From assembly GCA_024404095.1 (NCBI GenBank), contig JAKSQO010000002.1, positions 62,001-126,000 on the forward strand: a DNA stretch of 64,000 bases, read 5' to 3'. The notes beneath the pieces were generated by a model that worked only from the letters and a program-made list of their open reading frames with translations, had not been told where the DNA came from and did not search any database. The DNA is from Clostridia bacterium (lineage in GTDB: Bacteria > Bacillota > Clostridia > Oscillospirales > Acutalibacteraceae). Made by a program: the position numbers and the translations under genes. Shown here one piece after another: positions 44,488 through 52,130 of the stretch (within the stretch, counting starts at the first letter, position 1; each line of letters opens with the position of its first letter).

Positions 44488-46233
44488 ATGGAAATGGTAA
44501 ATATTAAAATTAACGGCATGCCCTTCAGCGTGCCCAACGGCATTTCAATTCTTGAGGCAGCTCGCTATGCAGGAATCGAAATTCCTACACTTTGCTTCCT
44601 TAAGGAAATTAACGAAATCGGCGCTTGCCGTATCTGCATGGTTGAGGTTAAGGGCGCAAGAAGCCTTGTTTCAGCCTGCGTATTCCCCGTAAATGAGGGT
44701 ATGGAAATTTTCACAAACTCAAAGAGAGTTCGTGATTCAAGAAAAACAACACTTGAGCTTATCCTTTCAACTCATAACCGTAAGTGCCTTTCCTGCGTAA
44801 GAAGCGGCAACTGCGAGCTTCAGAAGCTCTGCAAGGAGTACGGTGTTGAGGATGAAGGCCGTTTCGACGGTGCAAAGCCGAACTATGCATATGACGATTC
44901 AATGGCTCATATGATTCGTGATAACAGCAAGTGTATTCTTTGCCGTCGCTGTGTAGCTGCTTGTAATAATCAGGCTATCTCAGTTATCGGCGCAAATGCC
45001 CGTGGCTTTGATACCTGCATCACTTCTCCCTTCGAGAGAAATATTCAGGAATACTCATGTATCTCCTGCGGTCAGTGTATTGTAAACTGCCCCACAGGTG
45101 CTCTTCGTGAGAAGGATGATACAGACAAGGTTCTTGCTGCTATCAATGATCCTGATAAGTATGTTGTTGTTCAGACAGCTCCTGCTGTTCGTGCTGCAAT
45201 CGCTGAGGAATTCGGCAATCCTATCGGCACAAACGGCGAGGGCAAGATGGTTGCAGCTCTCCGTCGTCTCGGATTCGATAAGGTATTCGATACAAACTTC
45301 TCTGCTGACCTTACAATTATGGAAGAGTCAAACGAGCTTGTTGAGAGAATTACAAACGGCGGTACACTTCCGATGATCACATCATGCTCACCCGGATGGA
45401 TTAAGTACTGTGAGTTCTACTATCCTGAGCAGCTTGATCACCTTTCAACATGCAAGTCACCTCAGCAGATGTTCGGCGCAACAATCAAGACATGGTATGC
45501 TGATAAGTTCGGCATTGATCCTGCTAAGATTGTTTCAGTCAGCGTTATGCCCTGTACTGCAAAGAAGTTCGAGGTTGGACGTGACGATCAGAGCGCTGCG
45601 GGTTATCCCGATGTTGATATTTCAATCACAACACGTGAGCTTGCAAGAATGATCAAGGGCGCAGGCATCAACTTCAATATGCTTCCCGATGAAGCATTTG
45701 ACAGTCCTCTTGGTGAGGGTTCAGGTGCAGCTGTTATCTTCGGCGCAACAGGCGGTGTTATGGAGGCAGCTCTCCGTACAGCAGTTGAGAAGATTACAGG
45801 CAAGACTCTTGACAATGTTGAGTTTGCAGAAGTTCGTGGCATGGACGGCGTTAAGGAAGCAACTTACGCAGTAGGCGACCTCGAGGTTAAGGTTGCTGTC
45901 GTAAGCGGTACAGCTAACGCAAAGAAGATTATGGAGCAGGTTAAGAATGGTACAAGCGAGTATCAGTTCATTGAGATAATGGCTTGTCCCGGTGGTTGTA
46001 TCAACGGCGGCGGTCAGCCCATTGTTGATGCAAATGTTCGTAACTTTGAAGACTTCAGAGCAAAGCGTGCATCTGTTCTTTACAATATTGATAAAGAAAA
46101 CGCAAACCGTAAGTCACATGAGAACACAGCTATTAAGCGTGTTTATGAGGAGTTCTTCGGTGAACCCGGCAGCCATAAGGCTCACGAGATTCTTCATACA
46201 AGTTATGTAAAGCGCGGACTTTATAACAACTGA
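44488..46233 (+). CDS. hydA: [FeFe] hydrogenase catalytic subunit
   Basis: ATG at 44488 follows AAGGAG (44473-44478). 581 residues. N-terminal 2Fe-2S domain (CFLKEINEIGACRICMVEV), a His-containing 4Fe-4S site (THNRKCLSCVRSGNCELQ), two further 4Fe-4S motifs (CILCRRCVAACNN and CISCGQCIVNCP), then the H-cluster domain with L1 TSCSPGWIKYCE, L2 MPCTAKKFE and L3 MACPGGCINGGGQP. The short C-terminal SSU-type end is fused as usual. With the NuoE- and NuoF-like subunits it forms a soluble multimeric enzyme producing H2 from NAD(P)H and, probably, reduced ferredoxin; the electron donors are inferred from subunit make-up. HndD/HydA by homology. Confidence 0.97.
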   Translation: MEMVNIKINGMPFSVPNGISILEAARYAGIEIPTLCFLKEINEIGACRICMVEVKGARSLVSACVFPVNEGMEIFTNSKRVRDSRKTTLELILSTHNRKCLSCVRSGNCELQKLCKEYGVEDEGRFDGAKPNYAYDDSMAHMIRDNSKCILCRRCVAACNNQAISVIGANARGFDTCITSPFERNIQEYSCISCGQCIVNCPTGALREKDDTDKVLAAINDPDKYVVVQTAPAVRAAIAEEFGNPIGTNGEGKMVAALRRLGFDKVFDTNFSADLTIMEESNELVERITNGGTLPMITSCSPGWIKYCEFYYPEQLDHLSTCKSPQQMFGATIKTWYADKFGIDPAKIVSVSVMPCTAKKFEVGRDDQSAAGYPDVDISITTRELARMIKGAGINFNMLPDEAFDSPLGEGSGAAVIFGATGGVMEAALRTAVEKITGKTLDNVEFAEVRGMDGVKEATYAVGDLEVKVAVVSGTANAKKIMEQVKNGTSEYQFIEIMACPGGCINGGGQPIVDANVRNFEDFRAKRASVLYNIDKENANRKSHENTAIKRVYEEFFGEPGSHKAHEILHTSYVKRGLYNN

Positions 46234-46241
46234 TTATAAAT

Positions 46242-46272
46242 AAAAATCCCCGGGTTCGCTCGGGGATTTTTT
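46242..46272 (+). terminator. Terminator of the hydrogenase operon
   Basis: AAAAATCCCCG (46242-46252) and CGGGGATTTTT (46261-46271) form an 11-bp perfect stem with an 8-nt loop, ending in T. Confidence 0.92.
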
Positions 46273-46289
46273 CATGGAGGTAAACAAAT

Positions 46290-47264
46290 ATGCTTAAGTT
46301 TGGCGTTATAGGGTCGGGCTGGATAGCAGAAGAGTTTATAAAAGGCACACAACTTGTTGTCGGAATGGAATTTTCGGCTATGTATTCGCGTACATATGAA
46401 AAAGGGAAAGCGTTTTCCGTTAAGTATGCCGATGTCCCGATTTTTACAGACTTAAACAAATTTGCTAAGTCTGATATAGACGCAGTTTACATTGCAAGCC
46501 CTAATTCCTTACATTATTCACAGAGTAAGCTGATGCTTGAAAACGGAAAGCACGTTTTGTGTGAGAAGCCGATAACAAATTCACCCGATGAATTCGTTGA
46601 ACTCTCTGAGCTTGCGAAGAGCAAAAATCTTATCTATACAGAAGCGATTATGATGCTTCATCTTCCTGCGAAGAATGAATTAAAAAATGCGTTAAAAAAG
46701 ATTGGAAAAATTTCGTCAGCTCACTTCGATTTTTCTCAGCTTTCTTCAAAATATCCTGCGCTGAAACGGGGAGAAAACCCGAACATTTTTAACCCGGAAA
46801 TGAAGACGGGTTGCTTGCGTGATTTAGGTATCTATTGCTTCTATCCTGCGGTAGAGTATTTCGGAATTCCCGAAAGAGTTACAGCGACAGCGGGCTTTGT
46901 TGAAACAGGTGCAGACGGCTGGGGTACTGCAATTCTTGATTATGCGGATAAGCAGGTAACGCTTACATACTCTAAACTTGGACAGAGCTATCTCGGTTCG
47001 CAGATTTTAGGCGATGAGGGTACAATCACCATTGAATCAATCTCGAAGCTTTGCAATATAAATATTCATTATAAAGACGGGAGTTCAGAGAAAATATTTG
47101 GTGAAATTCCAAAGCACGAGCTTATGAGCTATGAAGCAAAAAGTTTTTATAATTACATAAAAAACTTTGATGAATTCAAGGAAGAATACTTTGAAAATAA
47201 TTCAAAAATTCTTGCGGTTTCCAAGCTCATGTCTGAAGTGAAAAAACAATCACAAATTAAATAA
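46290..47264 (+). CDS. Gfo/Idh/MocA family oxidoreductase
   Basis: 324 residues. Rossmann start FGVIGSGWIAEEFI, then AVYIASPNSLHY and the family Lys in CEKPITNSPDEF near residue 93; the C-terminal alpha/beta domain has DLGIYCFYPAVEYFG, the usual active-site region. NAD(P)-dependent dehydrogenases of this family oxidise or reduce sugars, inositols or related alcohols; the substrate is not predictable. GGAGG lies 10 bp before the start, just behind the hydrogenase terminator. It appears monocistronic. Confidence 0.92.
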   Translation: MLKFGVIGSGWIAEEFIKGTQLVVGMEFSAMYSRTYEKGKAFSVKYADVPIFTDLNKFAKSDIDAVYIASPNSLHYSQSKLMLENGKHVLCEKPITNSPDEFVELSELAKSKNLIYTEAIMMLHLPAKNELKNALKKIGKISSAHFDFSQLSSKYPALKRGENPNIFNPEMKTGCLRDLGIYCFYPAVEYFGIPERVTATAGFVETGADGWGTAILDYADKQVTLTYSKLGQSYLGSQILGDEGTITIESISKLCNINIHYKDGSSEKIFGEIPKHELMSYEAKSFYNYIKNFDEFKEEYFENNSKILAVSKLMSEVKKQSQIK

Positions 47265-47273
47265 AAAATTCAA

Positions 47274-47316
47274 AAAATTGCGGGAATCTTTTTTGTTTAT
47301 TTCCGCAATTTTCTTT
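47274..47316 (+). terminator. Terminator of the oxidoreductase gene
   Basis: AAAATTGCGGGAA (47274-47286) pairs with TTCCGCAATTTT (47301-47312) with one bulged G, followed by a T-rich run. Confidence 0.75.
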
Positions 47317-47326
47317 TGCTTTTGTA

Positions 47327-47355
47327 TTGACTATTTTGCTAAAATGTGATAAATT
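47327..47355 (+). promoter_or_regulatory. Probable promoter of the EAL/surface-fibre locus
   Basis: TTGACT (47327-47332), exactly 17 bp, TAAATT (47350-47355). The leader to the ATG at 47457 is about 95 nt. Confidence 0.55.
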
Positions 47356-47456
47356 AGTTGATGTGTATAAGTGTCTAAATGGGTATAGTGCGCCCTTTTG
47401 CAGACAACCACAATATCTTGTATTGCAGGATAATAACCTTACGGAGTGTGTCGCTT

Positions 47457-48203
47457 ATGGCTGAAAAAAAGACAAATTCTGCGTCAGGCAGCAAGCTCAG
47501 ACCTTTAGAGCTTTTGTACAGACCGGTATTTGATATTCATTTGAATATGGCGATTGACTATGAAACGTCAATGCGAATCAACGATCGTTCGCTTGGTGTT
47601 CTTCTTGAAAAAACTTTTATTCCCGTTGCGGAAAAGTCAAGCCAGGTTATTCAGCTCAATCTCTGGGCAGTCGAGGAAGCCTGTGAAGCGATGAAGCGAT
47701 GTGAGGAACGAGAGGCTGATGTAAACAGTGTTATACTCTGGATTTCTGTCAAATCTCTTGCTAAAAAGAATTTTGTTGATAAGGTAATTAAAATTGCCGA
47801 TAAATACGGAATTAACCACGACAGCTTCTGCTTCAATATAAACGAGAGTATTCTTGAGGCTGTTAAGGAACAGGTTATAGAAAGTATTACAAAGCTTCGT
47901 GAAAACGGTTTCAAGGTTTCAATTGATGACCTTGGTCTTGAATATACATCACTTTCAAACCTTACTCATTATGAAGTTGATTATATAGGCATTCATTCAA
48001 GCCTTGTTGACGGAATAATGACAAGTGAAAAAGTTCAGAATATGCTTCAGGGCATTATTGATTTCTGTAAGAAACTTGATACGCAGGTCAGAGTTGACGG
48101 CGTTGAATCAAAAGAAATGTTTGATTTACTTAATAAGATGGGTGTTGACCAGTTTACAGGACCTTATTTCGGAGAGCCCATGAAGGAAAAGCAAATCAGT
48201 TAA
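47457..48203 (+). CDS. Degenerate EAL-domain protein
   Basis: ATG at 47457 (MAEKKTNS) lies 10 nt after GGAG; the frame from 47379 is open but lacks a site. 248 residues. The fold follows a c-di-GMP phosphodiesterase EAL domain: LLYRPVFDIHLN, then YETSMRIND where EALLR is usual, FCFNINESIL for LEITES, SIDDLGLEYTSLSNL for AIDDFGTGYSSL, and RVDGVESKEM for AEGVET. Several metal and catalytic positions are replaced (E to N in LEITE; the KID lysine is missing), so it is more likely a c-di-GMP receptor than an enzyme. It opens the fibre-like locus. Confidence 0.8.
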   Translation: MAEKKTNSASGSKLRPLELLYRPVFDIHLNMAIDYETSMRINDRSLGVLLEKTFIPVAEKSSQVIQLNLWAVEEACEAMKRCEEREADVNSVILWISVKSLAKKNFVDKVIKIADKYGINHDSFCFNINESILEAVKEQVIESITKLRENGFKVSIDDLGLEYTSLSNLTHYEVDYIGIHSSLVDGIMTSEKVQNMLQGIIDFCKKLDTQVRVDGVESKEMFDLLNKMGVDQFTGPYFGEPMKEKQIS

Positions 48204-48216
48204 GGAGAGGATAAGC

Positions 48217-49023
48217 TTGGCAAAGAAGAATAAGAACGACCAGGCACCGAACGAGGAAGCTCTTCAGTATGACGACAGAATGAGTAAATACGGTGTTAAA
48301 ACCGAGTCGAAAAAAGTTAAAAAGAGAGAGGCTCTCATAAGAATACTTGTTATTATACTTGTTATTCTTTTACTGTTCCTTTCAATTATGTTTGCTTGTT
48401 CATCATACATAAACAAGGCCGGTGACTTCACGGTTACTATGGATAAGGATGCTTTCAACATGGGTATCACCCTTTCGGAAACACCAGATTTCAAAAGACC
48501 TACAAGATTCCTTGCAGGTGAAAAGTGCGAGGATATGCGCGAATGTACGCTTGGATGGCTGCCCGAAGATATCGATGATATCAACGGTACACATAATCGT
48601 TCCAACGGACAGGAATTTCTTGCATATACATTCTATGTAAAGAATGCAGGCGAGGTTGACGTAGGTTATTATGCATCAATCAAAATTGATTCAGCCGCTC
48701 TCGGCGTTGACGATGCGATGCGTGTAATGGTATATCATAATGGCGAGCCTTCAATTTACGCAAAGCCGAAGAAGGGCACACAGAGCGTGCTTGAAGATAA
48801 CGCAGGTTATTATGAAATAGATAAGAACTTCATTTCAGACGAAAAGGTTATGAGTCGTGAAGAGAAGTATTTCCCGGTTGGAGCAATTGACAAGTATACA
48901 GTTGTTATCTGGCTGGAAGGTTGGGATCCTGAATGTGTGGACGACATTCTTCAGGGAGAGGTTAAGCTTTCAATGAATTTCGCTGCTTACGAGCTCGATG
49001 GTAGTGACGGATCGGCTGCATAA
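48217..49023 (+). CDS. Membrane-anchored TasA-like domain protein (TTG start)
   Basis: TTG at 48217 is correctly placed after AAGGAGAGG (48202-48210), 13 bp behind the EAL gene. 268 residues: a hydrophilic basic N-terminus of about 40 residues, one uncleaved transmembrane helix (LIRILVIILVILLLFLSIMF), then an extracellular domain. Its end, TVVIWLEGWDPECVDD, and the earlier AMRVMVYHNG match the two SipW-type proteins downstream (VYIWMEGQDANCTND; AMRMGFVNCG), so it carries the same fold but with a permanent anchor in place of a cleavable signal. It may hold or nucleate the fibre; this is inference. Confidence 0.75.
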   Translation: MAKKNKNDQAPNEEALQYDDRMSKYGVKTESKKVKKREALIRILVIILVILLLFLSIMFACSSYINKAGDFTVTMDKDAFNMGITLSETPDFKRPTRFLAGEKCEDMRECTLGWLPEDIDDINGTHNRSNGQEFLAYTFYVKNAGEVDVGYYASIKIDSAALGVDDAMRVMVYHNGEPSIYAKPKKGTQSVLEDNAGYYEIDKNFISDEKVMSREEKYFPVGAIDKYTVVIWLEGWDPECVDDILQGEVKLSMNFAAYELDGSDGSAA

Positions 49024-49135
49024 AAGCAGAAATTCAGTTAAGCTTGATTTTTCAGAAGAATATCCGAAACATTTTGGATATATAAATCATTTTAACGTTT
49101 TCCCGTTTTAATGAAATCTATAAGGAGGTAAAGAA

Positions 49136-50080
49136 ATGGAAAAGAAGAATCAGAAGAAAAGAGCAATATATGCTGCTATCGCAATGCTCCTTGTTTCAGC
49201 TATTGTAATGACAACAGCATCATTTGCTTGGTTCTCACTCGGAAGAAGCGCTCAGGTTGATAACCTTGATCTTAAGGTTACAAAAGAAGGCGAAGGTATA
49301 GCAATTTCTGCAAATGCATCAAAGTTTACAGATACAATTACTTTTGAAGAACTTCAGGGTACAGCATCTTCAGACTTTAAAGCAGTTTCTACAGAGTATA
49401 ACTATTTCCCTGAGAGAATCAGCCCTTCATCATCAGAATTTACAACTAACTCTCTGCCCGCATTCTTCACAGGCGGCATTGATAAGGTTGCAAAGAAGAT
49501 GTATGCTACTGCTTCAACATCTGCTGACGGTAAAACAATTTACGGTAAAGGCAATGATGAAGTCCCTTCAGGTGCAACAGCTGCAAGCTTCTACGCTTTT
49601 GACATCTTCATTAAGCTTGAAGGTAAGGATTCAGCTAAGATTAAGATGAGCAATTCTGCTATCAACGTTACAGCTGATCCCGACGAGTCAAGAGAAGAAG
49701 GCAATGCTGCTTTCTATGAAGCAACAGCTAAGGCTATGAGAATGGGTTTTGTTAACTGCGGTGTTACAACTTCAGAAAACCAGACTCCTTCAGGTACTGA
49801 GGCAACTATTTTCGGTATTGCAGAATCCGATGCTCGTAACACAAAGCCTGTTAAGGCTGCCGGCGAGTATGACGTTGCTGAAGGTGCAAGCACAGTTACA
49901 AGTCTTTCTACAAGCTATGCTTGCCAGGTTGACCAGGGTTCTGAGGATGTTACTCTTACTCTTTCCAGAGGTGTTAACCAGCTCAGAGTTTACATCTGGA
50001 TGGAAGGTCAGGATGCTAACTGCACAAACGATCTTATGAGTGAGTACATATCAGCAAATATCGTTTTCACACTGGTTTAA
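49136..50080 (+). CDS. SipW-type exported fibre-like protein, paralogue A
   Basis: 314 residues, ATG after AAGGAGG. The N-terminus (KKRAIYAAIAMLLVSAIVMT followed by ASFAWFSLG) is a SipW-cognate type signal peptide (TIGR04088-like) as in TasA/camelysin proteins. The mature part is Ser/Thr/Ala-rich and ends with AKAMRMGFVNCG near residue 200 and the block LRVYIWMEGQDANCTND near 285, shared with the next protein and with the membrane-anchored protein upstream. Family members form extracellular fibres in biofilm matrix. Lack of an anchor suggests release or assembly outside. A very strong ribosome site suggests abundance. Confidence 0.85.
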   Translation: MEKKNQKKRAIYAAIAMLLVSAIVMTTASFAWFSLGRSAQVDNLDLKVTKEGEGIAISANASKFTDTITFEELQGTASSDFKAVSTEYNYFPERISPSSSEFTTNSLPAFFTGGIDKVAKKMYATASTSADGKTIYGKGNDEVPSGATAASFYAFDIFIKLEGKDSAKIKMSNSAINVTADPDESREEGNAAFYEATAKAMRMGFVNCGVTTSENQTPSGTEATIFGIAESDARNTKPVKAAGEYDVAEGASTVTSLSTSYACQVDQGSEDVTLTLSRGVNQLRVYIWMEGQDANCTNDLMSEYISANIVFTLV

Positions 50081-50113
50081 CCTAAATTATTTCTTTACTA
50101 ATTATGTTTAATA

Positions 50114-50201
50114 CTTCCGGGAAAGATTAAACGATTGGTAATGACCTTTTTAGGAAATTGCCTGCAAACAGGCCTGTAAAAAGTTTATTTTTCCCGGGAA
50201 G
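50114..50201 (+). other. Structured intercistronic region between fibre-like genes
   Basis: CTTCCGGGAAA (50114-50124) can pair with TTTCCCGGGAAG (50190-50201) with one bulge, enclosing about 65 nt that include a hairpin GCCTG-CAAA-CAGGC (50160-50173). A third stem, TTTGGCG (50231-50237) / CGCCAAA (50251-50257), follows. None ends in a clear T-run, so this may be an mRNA stability or processing region rather than a terminator. Confidence 0.55.
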
Positions 50202-50288
50202 AAAAACATTTTTAGATTATCACTTGTGCGTTTGGCGGCGCGTTAACGGTCGCCAAAAAGCATAAAATCTTTATGGAGGTAAAGATAA

Positions 50289-51182
50289 ATGAAAAAAACA
50301 ATGAAAAAACGCGCATTCATTTCTGCAATTGCAATGCTTATCGTTTCTGCAATTGTTCTTACATCATCAACATTTGCATGGTTCTCAATGTCAAAAGAAG
50401 CTCAGGTTTCTTCAATGAACCTTAATATCACAACTGCTGATGGTATTTCAATTTCTGCAAACACAAAGAAGTTCGGTACAACAGTTACTGTTGACGACAT
50501 TATTCCTACAGCTGACAATGCCGGCAAGGGTCTTGCAGCTGATGCAGATCATACAAATAACATTCCTGAGCTTCTCGCTCCTGCGTCCTCAAGACTTACA
50601 CTTAGTGCATCTGATGGTTATCTTCCTGCGTTTTTCACAGGCTCAATAAGTGAAAATGGTTATTATGTTAATACAACAAAGGTTGCCAGCGATAAGGACG
50701 GTAAGTATGTTGTATTTGATCTTTTTGTTCAGGTTTCAGAGAACAATAAGGTCGTAAGTTTTAAGGGATCTTCAATTGAAAATACTGAAGAAAGTGTTCT
50801 TAAAGTTATGAGAATGGGTATCATTAACTGCGGATATGAAGAGTACCAGAATAGAGCAAATGTTAAGACAAAGACAACAAGCAATAGAAGTAATATTTCT
50901 CTTTGGGTTGTAGATGGAAATGCATCAGATAACACTCTCTACATCGACCACGCGGGTGATTTCGTCAAAGAAAGTGGTGGTGTATATACACAGTACGGTG
51001 TTGATCCCACATATGCAGCCAATGTATGCAAATCAGCTGATGCAGATGGTCTTACATTCACTGCAATGAAGGGCGTTAACCGCATAAGAATCTATCTTTG
51101 GGTAGAGGGTAATGATCCTGATTGTACAAATGATGTTGCCGGTAATAATTTTGACTTCAACCTTAAGCTCAGCATCGACTAA
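50289..51182 (+). CDS. SipW-type exported fibre-like protein, paralogue B
   Basis: 297 residues, start after GGAGG. The signal region (KKRAFISAIAMLIVSAIVLT then STFAWFSMS) is nearly the same as in the preceding gene. The following block SMNLNITTADGISISANTKK parallels DNLDLKVTKEGEGIAISANA of paralogue A, and the C-terminal half has LKVMRMGIINCG and IRIYLWVEGNDPDCTND. The two genes thus derive from a duplication. It is probably the second structural subunit, exported by Sec and cleaved by a SipW-like peptidase encoded next. Function as a fibre subunit is inferred from the TasA/CalY family. Confidence 0.85.
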   Translation: MKKTMKKRAFISAIAMLIVSAIVLTSSTFAWFSMSKEAQVSSMNLNITTADGISISANTKKFGTTVTVDDIIPTADNAGKGLAADADHTNNIPELLAPASSRLTLSASDGYLPAFFTGSISENGYYVNTTKVASDKDGKYVVFDLFVQVSENNKVVSFKGSSIENTEESVLKVMRMGIINCGYEEYQNRANVKTKTTSNRSNISLWVVDGNASDNTLYIDHAGDFVKESGGVYTQYGVDPTYAANVCKSADADGLTFTAMKGVNRIRIYLWVEGNDPDCTNDVAGNNFDFNLKLSID

Positions 51183-51205
51183 TTATTACTTATTCCGTCA
51201 CTGTA

Positions 51206-51231
51206 CGGGTGACGCCTTAGGGCGTCACCCG
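51206..51231 (+). other. Intercistronic hairpin before the SipW-like peptidase gene
   Basis: Perfect 11-bp stem CGGGTGACGCC (51206-51216) / GGCGTCACCCG (51221-51231) with a TTAG loop. No T-run follows, so it could stabilise the upstream mRNA or reduce read-through into the peptidase gene. Confidence 0.65.
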
Positions 51232-51324
51232 AGTAATCCGGTTAAAGGCGATTTATAGGCACTTTTATAAGGTGCTTATAAATGACCTTTAAAAGGCTCA
51301 AATAAATCAGAGGTGAATGTTTTA

Positions 51325-52017
51325 ATGAATGCAAAATTAAAAAATGCGATGGGGGTTATATCTGATATTTTGCTGGTAGTTATTATTGTTATAGCTATTG
51401 CAATTACTGTTATGACTTTCACATCAAAAAGCTCGGACAACAATGTGGGTAATATCCTCGGATATACACCTTTTTCAATTCAATCAAATTCAATGGCACC
51501 GACGTTTACAAGCGGTGACCTGATAATAGGTAAAGAAGTAACAAACGTTAATGAACTTAAGGTCGGAGATGTTATTACTTATTCAACAGTACTTGTTGAC
51601 GGAACCGGCAGAAGCGTCAGAGGTAACAATACCCATAGAATTTATGATATTGAGCTCAATCCCGACGGTACGGTTTCGTGCTTTGAAACAAAGGGAGACG
51701 CAGGGGATATGACCGACGCAATGCGAGTCCTTCCCGATGAGGTTCTCGCTAAGCAGGTTAACTCAGGCATAAATGAAGACGGAACATATAAAAACGGCGT
51801 AACAATCAAAAGCCTCGGTTCGGCATTGAATTTCCTGCAGAGCCGTACAGGATTTATGGTATGTATTATTATTCCTCTTGCACTGTTCTTTATCTGGCAG
51901 ATTTATAAGCTGATTGCTATGTTTATGGAAGTAAAGGCTGCTGATATTGACGAGGATACAAAACGACGTGCAGTAGAAGAGTATCTTGCTGAGCAGGCAA
52001 AAGCAAAAGAGGAATAA
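51325..52017 (+). CDS. SipW-like (ER-type) signal peptidase I, copy 1
   Basis: ATG at 51325 is 7 nt after AGAGGTGA; the GTG at 51313 lies within that site. 230 residues with an N-terminal helix (ISDILLVVIIVIAIAITVMTF) and a C-terminal one (CIIIPLALFFIWQIYKLIAMF). The catalytic Ser is in SIQSNSMAPTF (about Ser56) and the paired residue is His in NNTHRI (about His104), not Lys, as in SipW and eukaryotic/archaeal peptidases. It should cleave the SipW-type signals of the two proteins encoded just upstream. An acidic C-terminal tail follows. Confidence 0.92.
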   Translation: MNAKLKNAMGVISDILLVVIIVIAIAITVMTFTSKSSDNNVGNILGYTPFSIQSNSMAPTFTSGDLIIGKEVTNVNELKVGDVITYSTVLVDGTGRSVRGNNTHRIYDIELNPDGTVSCFETKGDAGDMTDAMRVLPDEVLAKQVNSGINEDGTYKNGVTIKSLGSALNFLQSRTGFMVCIIIPLALFFIWQIYKLIAMFMEVKAADIDEDTKRRAVEEYLAEQAKAKEE

Positions 52018-52130
52018 GAAAAGAAAAAGAACTCTGAAAACGCAGAGAATTCTTAACCAGAGAAATAAAAATGACATTCACATCTTAACACATAAATATG
52101 ACCTAAATCAAAATTAAAGGGTGGCTGAAA

